From: Clostridiales bacterium
Lineage (GTDB): Bacteria; Bacillota; Clostridia; SK-Y3
Reading direction: 5' to 3'
Assembly (NCBI GenBank): GCA_030156665.1
Contig: JASGMB010000006.1
Location: 1-52,436, forward strand
Length of the DNA stretch: 52,436 nt
Below the pieces are notes generated by a model, which did not search any database, was not told where the DNA came from, and worked only from the letters and a program-made list of their open reading frames with translations. The translations under genes were made by a program, and so were the position numbers. Below are positions 8,527-16,721 of the stretch, piece after piece (within the stretch, counting starts at the first letter, position 1; the number at the start of each line of letters is the position of its first letter).

Positions 8527-11235
8527 ATGATATATGATTATGCTAAGCAAAAAAATAAGAAAAATTATATTAGATGGTCAATGATAATACTTACAATTAT
8601 ATCGGTAGTTATGGTTTTAGGTTTGTTCTTCAGTGTATTTACCGAGTATATACAAATTAAAGAAATCGGTGATAAATATACCGATGTCTTTTGGATTAAT
8701 TTTAATATAAAATTGATAGCACAATTAGTCAGCTTTTTTACGGTGTTTCTTATATTTTTTATTTCAACAATGATAATAAGAGCAAATATGCTGTCAAGGG
8801 ATGCTGCAACAGATATTTTAAAAAGAATCGCCCCTATTTTGCTGTTTAGTTTTATTATTTCATTTATTGCAAGTAGTCTTATAAGAGAGACGGTATATAA
8901 TAGATTTTTATTATTTGCCAATGCGGTACCCTTTAATAAATCAGACCCTATTTTTTATCAGAATATAGGATATTATATATTCCAGAGGCCATTTTTGATT
9001 TCTCTTATAGAAAGTTTATTAGGGATATGGTTATTTCAGACTTTTTATACCATTATTTTATATTCCATTTTATATATAAGCAACGGTTACAGAACGATAA
9101 GCGATATTATTTATGAAAAAGGGATTATGATTCACAATCTAGTGAATATAGTCATATTCTTTTTAATAAAAGCCTCTACTTATAAATTTAAATCAGAAGA
9201 TATCTTATATTCCACAATTGGTGAAGTGTTAGGAGCAGGATATACAGATATTCATGTATGGTTCAATTATTATAAAATTGCACCATTCCTTTTGATAGCA
9301 ATAGTTATTCTAACAATCATTTTTCTATTTAGAGGAAAATTAAAGTATTCCTTTATTACAATTGCTGTTTTCCCGCTAAGTTGGATTATTACACTGTTCA
9401 TAGCCGGACTTGTTCAAACTATTATAGTGCAGCCCAACGAACAAACAGTTGAACAGCCCTATCTGAAATATAATATTGAATATACAAGAGCAGCATACAA
9501 TTTTGAAAATATTATTGAAAGAGACCTTCCTATCAAAAATAATTTGACTATGCAAGATATATCAAACAATGCAGTGACTGTTAATAATATTAGAATTACC
9601 GATTTTCCTGCTACATTAACAATATTAAATCAGTTGCAAGGAATTAGAAACTATTATCGCTTTGTAGATACCGATATTACAACCTATAACATTAATGGGT
9701 CACCGACTGCTGTGTTTGTTGGTGCACGTGAATTATTCAAAGAAAATTTAGATGAATCGGCTAAAACTTATGTAAACAGAAAGTTTAGATTCACTCATGG
9801 TTTTGGAGTTGTAATGAATCCTATAAATAGAATCACAGAGCAAGGACATCCCGTTTTTACCATTAAAGATATTCCGCCAAATTCAATAGATGGGGCTCCG
9901 CAGGTGTTGCAACCGAGAATATATTTTGGAGAATTAACAAATGACTATGTGATTGTAAATGCAAATAACCAAAGAGAGCTAGATTACTCAGAGGGACAAG
10001 AGGATGTAGAATTTATTTATGATGGAAAAGCGGGCATTAAGTTGAATTTATTAAACCGGTTAATATTTGCTTTAAAGTATGGTGATTTCAGGATGTTAGT
10101 TTCCGGATACATCACTTCCGAAAGCAAAATTTTATTAAATAGAAATATTTTAAATCGATTAGAAAGAGTAGCACCATTTTTAGATTATGATAGCGACCCT
10201 TATATTGTAATTGATGATCATGGCAGACTTAAATGGATCGTAGATATCTATACCACATCCAGCTATTATCCTTACTCACAGCCTATAGGCGGAGGCATTA
10301 ATTATATACGTAATTCGGCTAAAGCTGTGATAGATGCCTATGATGGTACAGTGGATTTTTATATAACCGATCAATCTGACCCACTGATAACCGCTTATAA
10401 TAAAATATATCCGACATTATTTAACAAAAAGCCATTACCTGAGGATATTGCCAGACATATTAGATATCCTGAACAAATGTTTAAAATACAAGCACAAATA
10501 TTTAGCAAATATCATATCACCAATCCGTTAGCATTTTATAACAAAAATGATTTATGGGCTATTTCACAAGAAAAATATAGAGGCGAGAATAAAGTTGTAG
10601 ATCCTTATTATAATCTTATGAAACTCCCGGGGATTGGTACAGATGAAGAAGAACTTGTTTTAATGATACCATATACATTGGTTAAAAAAGAAAATATGGT
10701 AGCGTGGTTAGCAGTAAGGTCAAAAGGTGAAAATTACGGTCAAATGGTTCTGTATAAATTTCCTAAAGGTGTGAATGTATATGGTACAATGCAAATAGAA
10801 AATAGAATTGATTCCAATCCTGATATTTCCCGTGAAATGACCTTATGGAATCAAGGTGGATCTACAGTGATTAGAGGAAATTTGCTTGTTATACCAATTG
10901 AGAATTCCATTTTGTATGTAGAGCCAATATATATTACTGCTGACAATGAATCCTCCTTACCAGAGGTAAAAAGAATTATAGTGGCATATAAAGACCAGAT
11001 TGTTATGGAAACCACGCTGGAAAGAGCATTAATGGCATTATTTGGTGAAAATCAAATCATCGTCCCTGATACAGGAGAAAGTATTCAAGATATAATTGAA
11101 AGCGCTTTAAAAACTTTTCAAGATATGAAAATTTATTCACAGAAAAATGATTGGGAAAACTTTGGGAAGACACTTAAACAGCTGGACGATATTATGGAGG
11201 TGCTACAGGAAAGAAAAGCAGAAATTGAGAAATGA
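8527..11235 (+). CDS. UPF0182 family integral membrane protein
   Basis: A 902-residue protein. About seven hydrophobic segments can be read in the first 300 residues, at roughly 18-39, 63-83, 103-118, 155-183, 200-217, 250-267 and 275-300. A large, presumably extracytoplasmic domain of about 590 residues follows. That region contains motifs I associate with the UPF0182 (COG1615) family, such as YYRFVDTDI and [20 protein letters not shown]. The family has no established function. AAAGGTGAG precedes the ATG and the gap after ftsY is only 29 bases, suggesting co-transcription. It separates ftsY from ylxM-ffh, which usually sit side by side. Confidence 0.85.
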   Translation: MIYDYAKQKNKKNYIRWSMIILTIISVVMVLGLFFSVFTEYIQIKEIGDKYTDVFWINFNIKLIAQLVSFFTVFLIFFISTMIIRANMLSRDAATDILKRIAPILLFSFIISFIASSLIRETVYNRFLLFANAVPFNKSDPIFYQNIGYYIFQRPFLISLIESLLGIWLFQTFYTIILYSILYISNGYRTISDIIYEKGIMIHNLVNIVIFFLIKASTYKFKSEDILYSTIGEVLGAGYTDIHVWFNYYKIAPFLLIAIVILTIIFLFRGKLKYSFITIAVFPLSWIITLFIAGLVQTIIVQPNEQTVEQPYLKYNIEYTRAAYNFENIIERDLPIKNNLTMQDISNNAVTVNNIRITDFPATLTILNQLQGIRNYYRFVDTDITTYNINGSPTAVFVGARELFKENLDESAKTYVNRKFRFTHGFGVVMNPINRITEQGHPVFTIKDIPPNSIDGAPQVLQPRIYFGELTNDYVIVNANNQRELDYSEGQEDVEFIYDGKAGIKLNLLNRLIFALKYGDFRMLVSGYITSESKILLNRNILNRLERVAPFLDYDSDPYIVIDDHGRLKWIVDIYTTSSYYPYSQPIGGGINYIRNSAKAVIDAYDGTVDFYITDQSDPLITAYNKIYPTLFNKKPLPEDIARHIRYPEQMFKIQAQIFSKYHITNPLAFYNKNDLWAISQEKYRGENKVVDPYYNLMKLPGIGTDEEELVLMIPYTLVKKENMVAWLAVRSKGENYGQMVLYKFPKGVNVYGTMQIENRIDSNPDISREMTLWNQGGSTVIRGNLLVIPIENSILYVEPIYITADNESSLPEVKRIIVAYKDQIVMETTLERALMALFGENQIIVPDTGESIQDIIESALKTFQDMKIYSQKNDWENFGKTLKQLDDIMEVLQERKAEIEK

Positions 11236-11266
11236 TAAAGAAATAGAATATTTTTGCTCTTTACTC

Positions 11267-11295
11267 TTGACAAAGCACTAAGAATAAATTAAAAT
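11267..11295 (+). promoter_or_regulatory. Near-consensus sigma-A promoter for ylxM-ffh
   Basis: TTGACA (11267-11272), 17 bases, TAAAAT (11290-11295). The -10 hexamer lies within the left arm of the 25-bp inverted repeat, and the expected start near 11302 is also inside that arm. Transcription would give a leader of about 46 nt. Confidence 0.65.
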
Positions 11296-11337
11296 TCTTG
11301 TGTAAAGGTTAGAACCTTTACACAAGAATTTTAATTT
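11286..11337. repeat. Perfect 25-bp inverted repeat with 2-nt centre
   Basis: Arms 11286-11310 and 11313-11337 are exact reverse complements around the two bases AG. The core is TTGTGTAAAGGTT / AACCTTTACACAA. It lies between the UPF0182 stop and ylxM, overlaps the ylxM promoter -10, and ends 10 bases before the ylxM ATG. It could be an operator, a leader hairpin or a terminator of the upstream gene; the T-rich tail (AATTTTAATTTT) is interrupted by A residues. Confidence 0.9.
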
Positions 11338-11347
11338 TAAGCGTGAT

Positions 11348-11719
11348 ATGATGAATAAAAATTTGAAAATTAGTTTGCTATATGATTTTTATAAAGAACT
11401 TCTTACCGAAAAACAGGCTGATGTCATTGATTTGTATTATAATCAAGATCTATCTTTAAGTGAAATCAGTGAACATTTAAATATTACTCGACAAGGTGTA
11501 AGGGATAGTATAAAACGAGGGGAAAAAATACTGTTAGAATCAGAAGAAAGATTGGGATTAGTGAAACGTTTTATATTGATACAAAAAAAAGTTCAAAAGG
11601 TTAATCATATAATTCAAGAGATTGAACAGATGGATAAAAATGAATTTGATTCTAAAGATTTAAGGAATAAGATAAATATAATGAAAAATATTCTTGCTGA
11701 GATTATTGAAAAAGTATAA
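11348..11719 (+). CDS. ylxM: YlxM family SRP-associated helix-turn-helix protein
   Basis: A 123-residue protein of the YlxM/p13 family, encoded just before ffh in most Firmicutes and linked to signal recognition particle function. The N-terminal sequence LLYDFYKELLTEKQADVIDLYYNQDLSLSEISEHL... (residues 10-44) resembles sigma factor region 4, with recognition helix ITRQGVRDSIKRGE. A basic, charged helical C-terminal half follows. Two ATG codons at 11348 and 11351 are possible starts. Neither has a recognisable ribosome binding site; the space is occupied by the end of the 25-bp inverted repeat. The protein might bind that repeat, but this is speculation. Confidence 0.92.
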   Translation: MMNKNLKISLLYDFYKELLTEKQADVIDLYYNQDLSLSEISEHLNITRQGVRDSIKRGEKILLESEERLGLVKRFILIQKKVQKVNHIIQEIEQMDKNEFDSKDLRNKINIMKNILAEIIEKV

Positions 11720-11750
11720 GTTTAGTTGTTTTTAGATTGGAGATGTTCAG

Positions 11751-13088
11751 ATGGCTTTCGAAAGTTTAGCATCAAAATTACAGGAAACTTTTAAAAAATT
11801 AAAGGGTAAAGGAAAGCTTACAGAAAAAGATGTAAAAGCTGCAATGAGAGAAGTAAAACTGGCTCTGCTTGAAGCTGATGTTAATTTTAAAGTTGTAAAA
11901 GATTTTATAAATACAATTTCCGAGAAAGCAGTAGGTTCTGAAGTATTGGAAAGTCTTACGCCAGGTCAACATGTGATAAAAATTGTAAATGAAGAATTAA
12001 CCCAACTAATGGGGAGTGCACAGAGCAAAATCGTTTTTGCTTCCAAACCCCCGACAGTATTAATGCTTGTAGGGCTCCAAGGAGCTGGTAAAACGACTAC
12101 TTGTGGTAAATTAGGTTCAGCATTAAGGAAAACAGGGAAAAAACCTTTGTTAGTTGCTGGAGATATATATAGAGCAGCTGCAATTAAACAACTGCAGGTA
12201 GTAGGTAATCAATTAGATATTCCTGTTTTTACTATGGGAGATAAGAAAAATCCTGTTGATATTGCTAAGGCAGGTATTCAATATGCAGAGTCAAATGGAC
12301 ATGATTTAGTAATTATTGATACTGCTGGTAGGCTGCATGTAAATGAAGAGCTTATGCAGGAGCTGAAGGATATAAAGCAGGCGGTTAAGCCTACCGAAAT
12401 ACTTTTAGTAGTAGATGCAATGACTGGACAAGATGCTGTTAACGTAGCTGAAAACTTTAATGAAAAATTAGGAATAGATGGTGTGATACTTACTAAATTT
12501 GATGGTGATACCAGAGGTGGAGCAGCTCTTTCTGTTAGAGCAGTAACTGGAAAACCAATAAAATTTGTAGGGATGGGTGAAAAGTTAAGTGATTTAGAAC
12601 CTTTTTATCCGGATAGAATCGCATCCAGAATTCTTGGAATGGGTGATGTGCTAAGTCTTATTGATAAAGCGCAACAAGCGTTTGACCAAAAAAAATCATT
12701 GGAATTAGAAAAAAAGATTCGTTCTCAGCAGTTTACATTTGATGATTTTTTAGATCAATTAGAGCAAATGAAGAATATGGGGCCATTAAATCAAGTTTTA
12801 GAAATGATACCCGGAATGAATCAAAAAATGTTAAAAGATGTTGACATAGATGATAAACAGCTAGCACATGTTGAAGCAATTATAAAGTCAATGACAAAAA
12901 AAGAAAGAGAAAACCCTTCCGTGATTAACTCAAGTCGAAAAAGAAGAATTGCAAAAGGAAGTGGAACATCAGTGCAAGATGTCAATAATCTATTAAAACA
13001 ATTTGAGCAAATGCGAAAAATGATGAAGCAATTAAGCAATCCAAAAAAATTAAAGAAAGGAAAGATGAAATTTCCCTTCTTTGGCTGA
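11751..13088 (+). CDS. ffh: Signal recognition particle protein Ffh (SRP54)
   Basis: The GTPase subunit of the SRP, which binds signal sequences on nascent chains and the 4.5S-type RNA. It has 445 residues: an N domain at 1-90, a G domain with GLQGAGKTT (108-116), AGDIYRAAAIKQL, DTAGRL and TKFDGDTRGG, and a methionine-rich M domain with DDFLDQLEQMKNMG and SGTSVQDVNNLLKQF. The tail is very basic (KKLKKGKMKFPFFG). GGAG lies 10 bases before the ATG, and the gap from ylxM is 31 bases, so the two are co-transcribed. Confidence 0.98.
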   Translation: MAFESLASKLQETFKKLKGKGKLTEKDVKAAMREVKLALLEADVNFKVVKDFINTISEKAVGSEVLESLTPGQHVIKIVNEELTQLMGSAQSKIVFASKPPTVLMLVGLQGAGKTTTCGKLGSALRKTGKKPLLVAGDIYRAAAIKQLQVVGNQLDIPVFTMGDKKNPVDIAKAGIQYAESNGHDLVIIDTAGRLHVNEELMQELKDIKQAVKPTEILLVVDAMTGQDAVNVAENFNEKLGIDGVILTKFDGDTRGGAALSVRAVTGKPIKFVGMGEKLSDLEPFYPDRIASRILGMGDVLSLIDKAQQAFDQKKSLELEKKIRSQQFTFDDFLDQLEQMKNMGPLNQVLEMIPGMNQKMLKDVDIDDKQLAHVEAIIKSMTKKERENPSVINSSRKRRIAKGSGTSVQDVNNLLKQFEQMRKMMKQLSNPKKLKKGKMKFPFFG

Positions 13089-13118
13089 TTTTAGCACACA
13101 TTGTATAAGCTGTTGATC

Positions 13119-13150
13119 ATATTCTATAAATTCAATTTAAGATAGAATAT
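13119..13150 (+). other. Hairpin upstream of rpsP
   Basis: ATATTCTAT (13119-13127) pairs perfectly with ATAGAATAT (13142-13150). There is no T tract, so it is more likely a leader structure or processing site than a terminator. Confidence 0.4.
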
Positions 13151-13196
13151 CACTTAATATTTTATGTTTGTTTATTTTGTGAAGGAGGTGAGAATA

Positions 13197-13469
13197 ATGG
13201 CAGTAAAAATGAGATTAAAAAGAATGGGTGCAAAAAAAGCTCCGTTTTACAGAGTAGTTGTTGCAGATTCTAGATATCCTAGAGATGGAAGATTTATTGA
13301 AGAAATAGGAACTTATAACCCTTTAACTAATCCAATAGATGTAAATATTGATGAGGAAAAGGCAATAAAATGGCTAAAAAATGGTGCACAACCTACTGAT
13401 ACTGTAAAATCTCTACTTAAAAATAGTGGTATTATGAGCAAATTTGAAGAATCTAAGAAAAATGCTTAA
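13197..13469 (+). CDS. rpsP: 30S ribosomal protein S16
   Basis: Small-subunit protein important for 30S assembly. The start at 13197 gives 90 residues beginning [20 protein letters not shown], the standard S16 N-terminus, with AAGGAGGTG 6 bases upstream; the reading frame is also open for 11 codons before this. [17 protein letters not shown] is the conserved middle section. It is first in the rpsP-khpA-rimM-trmD-rplS block for ribosome and tRNA maturation. Confidence 0.98.
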   Translation: MAVKMRLKRMGAKKAPFYRVVVADSRYPRDGRFIEEIGTYNPLTNPIDVNIDEEKAIKWLKNGAQPTDTVKSLLKNSGIMSKFEESKKNA

Positions 13470-13495
13470 TCTACAAAATTGACATGTAGTTGAAA

Positions 13496-13545
13496 AACAT
13501 TATGTAATAATAATTCGGTAAAAAGCGTTATTATTGTATAATGTT
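13496..13545 (+). other. Long hairpin between rpsP and khpA
   Basis: An 18-nt arm (13496-13513, AACATTATGTAATAATAA) pairs with 13528-13545 with two G-U pairs and no mismatches; the loop is 14 nt. A TTGACA at 13479-13484 precedes it without a convincing -10. There is no T tract, so it may set mRNA stability or relative expression of the two genes. Confidence 0.55.
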
Positions 13546-13569
13546 ATGACCTTTTGGAGGTGTATTTAG

Positions 13570-13800
13570 TTGAAGGAGTTATTAGAGGCTATTGCAAAAT
13601 CACTTGTAGATAATCCTGCTGAGGTTTCAGTTAATGAGGTAGAAGGAGAACAATCTATTATCTTAGAACTTCGAGTAGCGCAAACAGATATGGGAAAAGT
13701 AATAGGCAAACAAGGCAGAATTGCAAAAGCGATTAGAACGGTCGTCAAAGCTGCTGCCACAAAAGAGAATAAAAGAGTAATAGTCGAGATTCTTCAATAA
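13570..13800 (+). CDS. khpA: KH domain RNA-binding protein KhpA (YlqC)
   Basis: A 76-residue, single-domain type II KH protein. The RNA-binding GxxG loop is GKQGRIAKAIRTV. In streptococci KhpA pairs with KhpB and affects division and many transcripts. The TTG start is supported by TTGGAGG nine bases upstream, and no better start exists. Its place between rpsP and rimM is the usual one. Confidence 0.95.
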   Translation: MKELLEAIAKSLVDNPAEVSVNEVEGEQSIILELRVAQTDMGKVIGKQGRIAKAIRTVVKAAATKENKRVIVEILQ

Positions 13801-13805
13801 AAAGT

Positions 13806-13865
13806 GGGGAGTAAAAAAGTTGAAGTAGGAAGGAATTATTTTCTACTCATCATTCTTTACTCCCC
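13806..13865 (+). other. Nested hairpin between khpA and rimM
   Basis: GGGGAGTAAA (13806-13815) is the exact complement of TTTACTCCCC (13856-13865). An inner AGTAG/CTACT stem may form. No T run follows, so this is not a standard terminator. The rest of the 183-base gap holds only short AT-rich repeats. Confidence 0.55.
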
Positions 13866-13983
13866 GTATTCATTAGTGGATATTTATTATATTATTGGTT
13901 ACAACTATGAATAATAAAAATAAGACTATAAATTAGTTATTCCATTATGCGTACTATAAATAGCTATGCTGTACGGAGGTACT

Positions 13984-14502
13984 ATGAGGTGTAAACAACT
14001 TGAAATAGGAAAAATTATTAATACCCATGGTGTAAAAGGAGAAGTAAAAGTATTACCTTTAACAGATGATCCTACTCGCTATGATGAATTAAAGTGGGTG
14101 TATATCAAAAAAAATGGTCAATTGGAGAAAGCTTTTATTGAAAGTATTAAATATCAGAAAAGGAACGTTATCATCAAATTTAAAGGGATTAATTCAATGA
14201 ATGATGCTGAAAAGTTGAAAAATCTTATGTTATTAATAGATAGAGATATGGCAGTAGCATTACCTGAAGATACGTATTTTATTTGTGACCTAATTGGCAT
14301 GGAAGTTAAAACAGATGAAGATATATTACTTGGAAACATCCAAGATGTTATTTCTACCGGAAGCAATGATGTGTATGTTGTTAAACACTCATCGGGTAAA
14401 GAAATTCTAATTCCAGCAATAAAAGAAGTTGTTTTAAATGTTGATGTTGACCACAATTTTATGATTGTAAAGCCACTTAAAGGATTGATAGAAGATGAGT
14501 AA
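13984..14502 (+). CDS. rimM: Ribosome maturation factor RimM
   Basis: Binds S19 and assists maturation of the 30S head. The 172-residue product has the N-terminal RimM barrel with GKIINTHGVKGEVKV and a C-terminal PRC-barrel with ILIPAIKEVVLNVDVDHNFMIVKPLKGL. I chose the ATG at 13984, which follows GGAGGT after only three bases (a short spacing), over the in-frame ATG at 13966, which has no ribosome binding site. The end overlaps trmD by eight bases, implying translational coupling. Confidence 0.95.
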   Translation: MRCKQLEIGKIINTHGVKGEVKVLPLTDDPTRYDELKWVYIKKNGQLEKAFIESIKYQKRNVIIKFKGINSMNDAEKLKNLMLLIDRDMAVALPEDTYFICDLIGMEVKTDEDILLGNIQDVISTGSNDVYVVKHSSGKEILIPAIKEVVLNVDVDHNFMIVKPLKGLIEDE

Positions 14503-15244
14503 TAGACCGATCATACGATTTGATGTCCTTACACTTTTTCCCGACATGTTTGAAGCAGTACTTGGCCAAAGTATAATTGGTCGTGCAAGAAATAAAAATC
14601 TTATAGAATTGAATTTTTTAAATATCAGAGATTTTTCTCAGGATAAACATCGAAGAGTAGATGATTATCCTTATGGTGGCGGAGTCGGGATGGTTATGCA
14701 GGCAATGCCAATATACAACGCTTATCAAAGCATCGTTAAAGATTTATCATATAAACCTAAAGTGATATATCTTTCTCCACAAGGAAAAGTTATCACGCAA
14801 TCATTTTGTAGAGCATTGTCACACGAAAAACATTTAATTTTATTATGTGGGCATTATGAAGGTGTGGATGAAAGAATCATTGAAGAGATCGTTGATATTG
14901 AAATATCTCTAGGGGATTTTGTGTTAACCGGTGGTGAAATTCCTGCAATGGCAGTAATTGATGCGGTATGTAGATTGGTTCCTGGTGTACTGGGACAAGA
15001 AGAATCTTTTAAAGATGAATCACATTTCTCCGGACTTCTTGAATATCCTCAATATACAAGGCCAGCTGTCTTCTTAGAAAAAAAAGTTCCTGAAGTACTT
15101 TTATCAGGGCATCATGCAAATATACAAAAATGGAGAAGGCAACAGTCAATAATGAGAACATATTATAAACGTCCTGATTTACTTACTAAAGCAGTACTTA
15201 CGGATGAAGACAAAGCTTTTTTAAATAAAATAGAAAAGAATTAA
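14495..15244 (+). CDS. trmD: tRNA (guanine-N1-)-methyltransferase TrmD
   Basis: Methylates G37 of tRNAs reading CNN codons, using S-adenosylmethionine; it prevents +1 frameshifting. It is a trefoil-knot (SPOUT) enzyme of 249 residues with FDVLTLFPDMFEAVLGQSI at the N-terminus, the GGGVGMVMQ loop, LLCGHYEGVDERI and ISLGDFVLTGGE forming the knot and cofactor site. The start lies inside the last codons of rimM. rplS follows after 111 bases with its own promoter. Confidence 0.98.
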   Translation: MSNRPIIRFDVLTLFPDMFEAVLGQSIIGRARNKNLIELNFLNIRDFSQDKHRRVDDYPYGGGVGMVMQAMPIYNAYQSIVKDLSYKPKVIYLSPQGKVITQSFCRALSHEKHLILLCGHYEGVDERIIEEIVDIEISLGDFVLTGGEIPAMAVIDAVCRLVPGVLGQEESFKDESHFSGLLEYPQYTRPAVFLEKKVPEVLLSGHHANIQKWRRQQSIMRTYYKRPDLLTKAVLTDEDKAFLNKIEKN

Positions 15245-15251
15245 AAAAGTA

Positions 15252-15280
15252 TTGTATTACTAGTTACTATGTGATATACT
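15252..15280 (+). promoter_or_regulatory. Sigma-A promoter for rplS
   Basis: TTGTAT (15252-15257), 17 bases, TATACT (15275-15280). The expected start near 15287 coincides with the beginning of the structured leader. Confidence 0.65.
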
Positions 15281-15287
15281 ATTTTAA

Positions 15288-15352
15288 CGTATAGAACGGA
15301 CGGTCCTCTGTTGTAAATTGCAGCATGAACGTCTATGAAGGAAGGAGGGCTA
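15288..15352 (+). promoter_or_regulatory. Candidate L19-type leader RNA
   Basis: An outer stem can form between ATAGA-(4-nt bulge)-ACG (15291-15302) and CGTCTAT (15330-15336), ending just before AAGGAGGG of rplS. Position and size agree with the known Firmicutes L19 leader, thought to mediate autogenous control. I have not matched it to the published consensus. Confidence 0.45.
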
Positions 15353-15355
15353 ATG

Positions 15356-15697
15356 ATGGATATCATTAAAGCTTTACAGGCAGAGCAATTAAGAAGTGAT
15401 CTACCAGATCTTAAAATTGGAGATACTGTTAGAGTTTATGTAAAAGTTAAAGAAGGAAACAGAGAAAGAGTTCAAATGTTTGAAGGAACTATTATCCGTA
15501 AAAAACATGGTGGTCTTCAGGAGACATTTACAGTAAGACGTGTTTCCTATGGTGTAGGTGTAGAAAGAACCTTCCCTGTACATTCACCTAAAATTGATAG
15601 AGTTGAAATTGTAAGAAAGGGTAAAGTAAGAAGAGCAAAACTTTACTACTTACGTAATAGAGTTGGAAAGGCTGCAAAAGTTAAAGAACGTATATAA
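15356..15697 (+). CDS. rplS: 50S ribosomal protein L19
   Basis: Large-subunit protein at the 30S-50S interface. The sequence [19 protein letters not shown] and [16 protein letters not shown] are typical. Three in-frame starts exist (15335, 15353, 15356). The first overlaps the ribosome binding site; AAGGAGGG (15342-15349) fits 15353 or 15356, and I prefer 15356 for spacing and because homologues begin with a single Met (113 residues). A promoter and candidate leader RNA precede it, so it may be controlled separately from rimM-trmD. Confidence 0.97.
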   Translation: MDIIKALQAEQLRSDLPDLKIGDTVRVYVKVKEGNRERVQMFEGTIIRKKHGGLQETFTVRRVSYGVGVERTFPVHSPKIDRVEIVRKGKVRRAKLYYLRNRVGKAAKVKERI

Positions 15698-15729
15698 ACA
15701 AAAAAGGACTATTAAGTCCTTTTTTGTTT
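15696..15729 (+). terminator. rplS terminator overlapping the stop codon
   Basis: AAACAAAAAAGGACT (15696-15710) is complementary to AGTCCTTTTTTGTTT (15715-15729) around an ATTA loop. The stem begins inside the TAA stop codon. Confidence 0.9.
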
Positions 15730-15895
15730 ATTATATTAAATAGTAACGTTAAAAAAAGTTACAACTAAAAAATTCATTCAGCCATTTAGAACATGAAATT
15801 TAGCTGTAAACATAGCAGATGTATACTTAACCTAACGTTAAAAATTTGAAAAAATAAAAATTATTATATCTTTTATTTGATTTTGGGAGGACAAA

Positions 15896-16516
15896 ATGGA
15901 GAAAGATTCGTTTGATACTCAGGCCAATAGAGATGGTAATAGTATAGAGCCAGAAAAGAAATTTATGGAAATAAGCCAAAACAAAGACTTTAATATAAAA
16001 AAAGAAATATTAGAATGGGTACAAGCTATTGTTATTGCATTTGTGATTGCATTATTGATTAGAACTTTTGTATTTTCCTTAATAAGAGTACAAGGATATT
16101 CAATGATTCCTACTCTTCAGCACAATGATCGGTTAATTGTAACTAAATTGATGTATAAACCTAAACAGGGAGATATCATTATTCTTAGACCACCTATGCA
16201 TAAAAATACGTATTATGTTAAAAGGGTAATAGCTGTATCTGGTCAAACGGTAGATATTGATTTTAAAAAACATATTGTATATGTAGATGGCAAAGCATTA
16301 ATAGAAAATTATGTAAATGAACCTATAGCACAGCCAGGAGATATACAGTTTCCCAGGACGGTACCTGAGAATACAGTGTTTGTTTTAGGAGACAATAGAA
16401 ATGATAGCAGGGATAGTCGGTACAGTGATATTGGTATGGTTCCTTATCAATCAATTATTGGAAAAGCCATATTTAGAATATGGCCCATTAATAAGTTAGG
16501 TTCAGTATATAAATAA
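15896..16516 (+). CDS. lepB: Signal peptidase I
   Basis: Membrane-bound serine protease that removes signal peptides from exported proteins. The 206-residue protein has one N-terminal transmembrane segment (about 42-62) after a hydrophilic 35-residue tail. The catalytic Ser69 lies in VQGYSMIPT and Lys109 in YYVKRVIAVSG. The conserved box GDNRNDSRDSR is near the end. TGGGAGG precedes the ATG. The order rplS, lepB, rbgA, rnhB is conserved in Firmicutes. The 198-base gap before it holds two copies of TAACGTTAAAAA but no clear promoter. Confidence 0.97.
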   Translation: MEKDSFDTQANRDGNSIEPEKKFMEISQNKDFNIKKEILEWVQAIVIAFVIALLIRTFVFSLIRVQGYSMIPTLQHNDRLIVTKLMYKPKQGDIIILRPPMHKNTYYVKRVIAVSGQTVDIDFKKHIVYVDGKALIENYVNEPIAQPGDIQFPRTVPENTVFVLGDNRNDSRDSRYSDIGMVPYQSIIGKAIFRIWPINKLGSVYK

Positions 16517-16561
16517 GTATTACAGATAGAAATAAATCATTAAAAAACTTACATATCAATT

Positions 16562-16693
16562 TGCTTATGGGTGCATTTAATTTATTTGAAGAAGTGAGGC
16601 GGCTTTTCCTCCGCTGCGTTAACAGGCTCTAAGCCTTCCTGCACAACGTTCTTTTCATAATATTCTTTAAATAAAAAATATACGCCCTTTGCT
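16562..16693 (-). repeat. Dispersed repeat, copy 1 (decayed element)
   Basis: The core 16599-16687, read on the minus strand, is about 88% identical to 37730-37816 on the plus strand, with one 2-nt length difference. A distal shared mark, ATGCA-N4-TAAGCA, sits at 16562-16576. On the minus strand a start-less frame from 16693 to 16582 stays open and contains EGLEPVNAAEEKPP. The segment AGGCTTAGAGCCT can fold into a hairpin. It may be the relic of a mobile element's coding end or structured RNA; identity unknown. Confidence 0.75.
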
Positions 16694-16721
16694 TATTGAA
16701 AAATAAAATTGGGAGGTTAAT

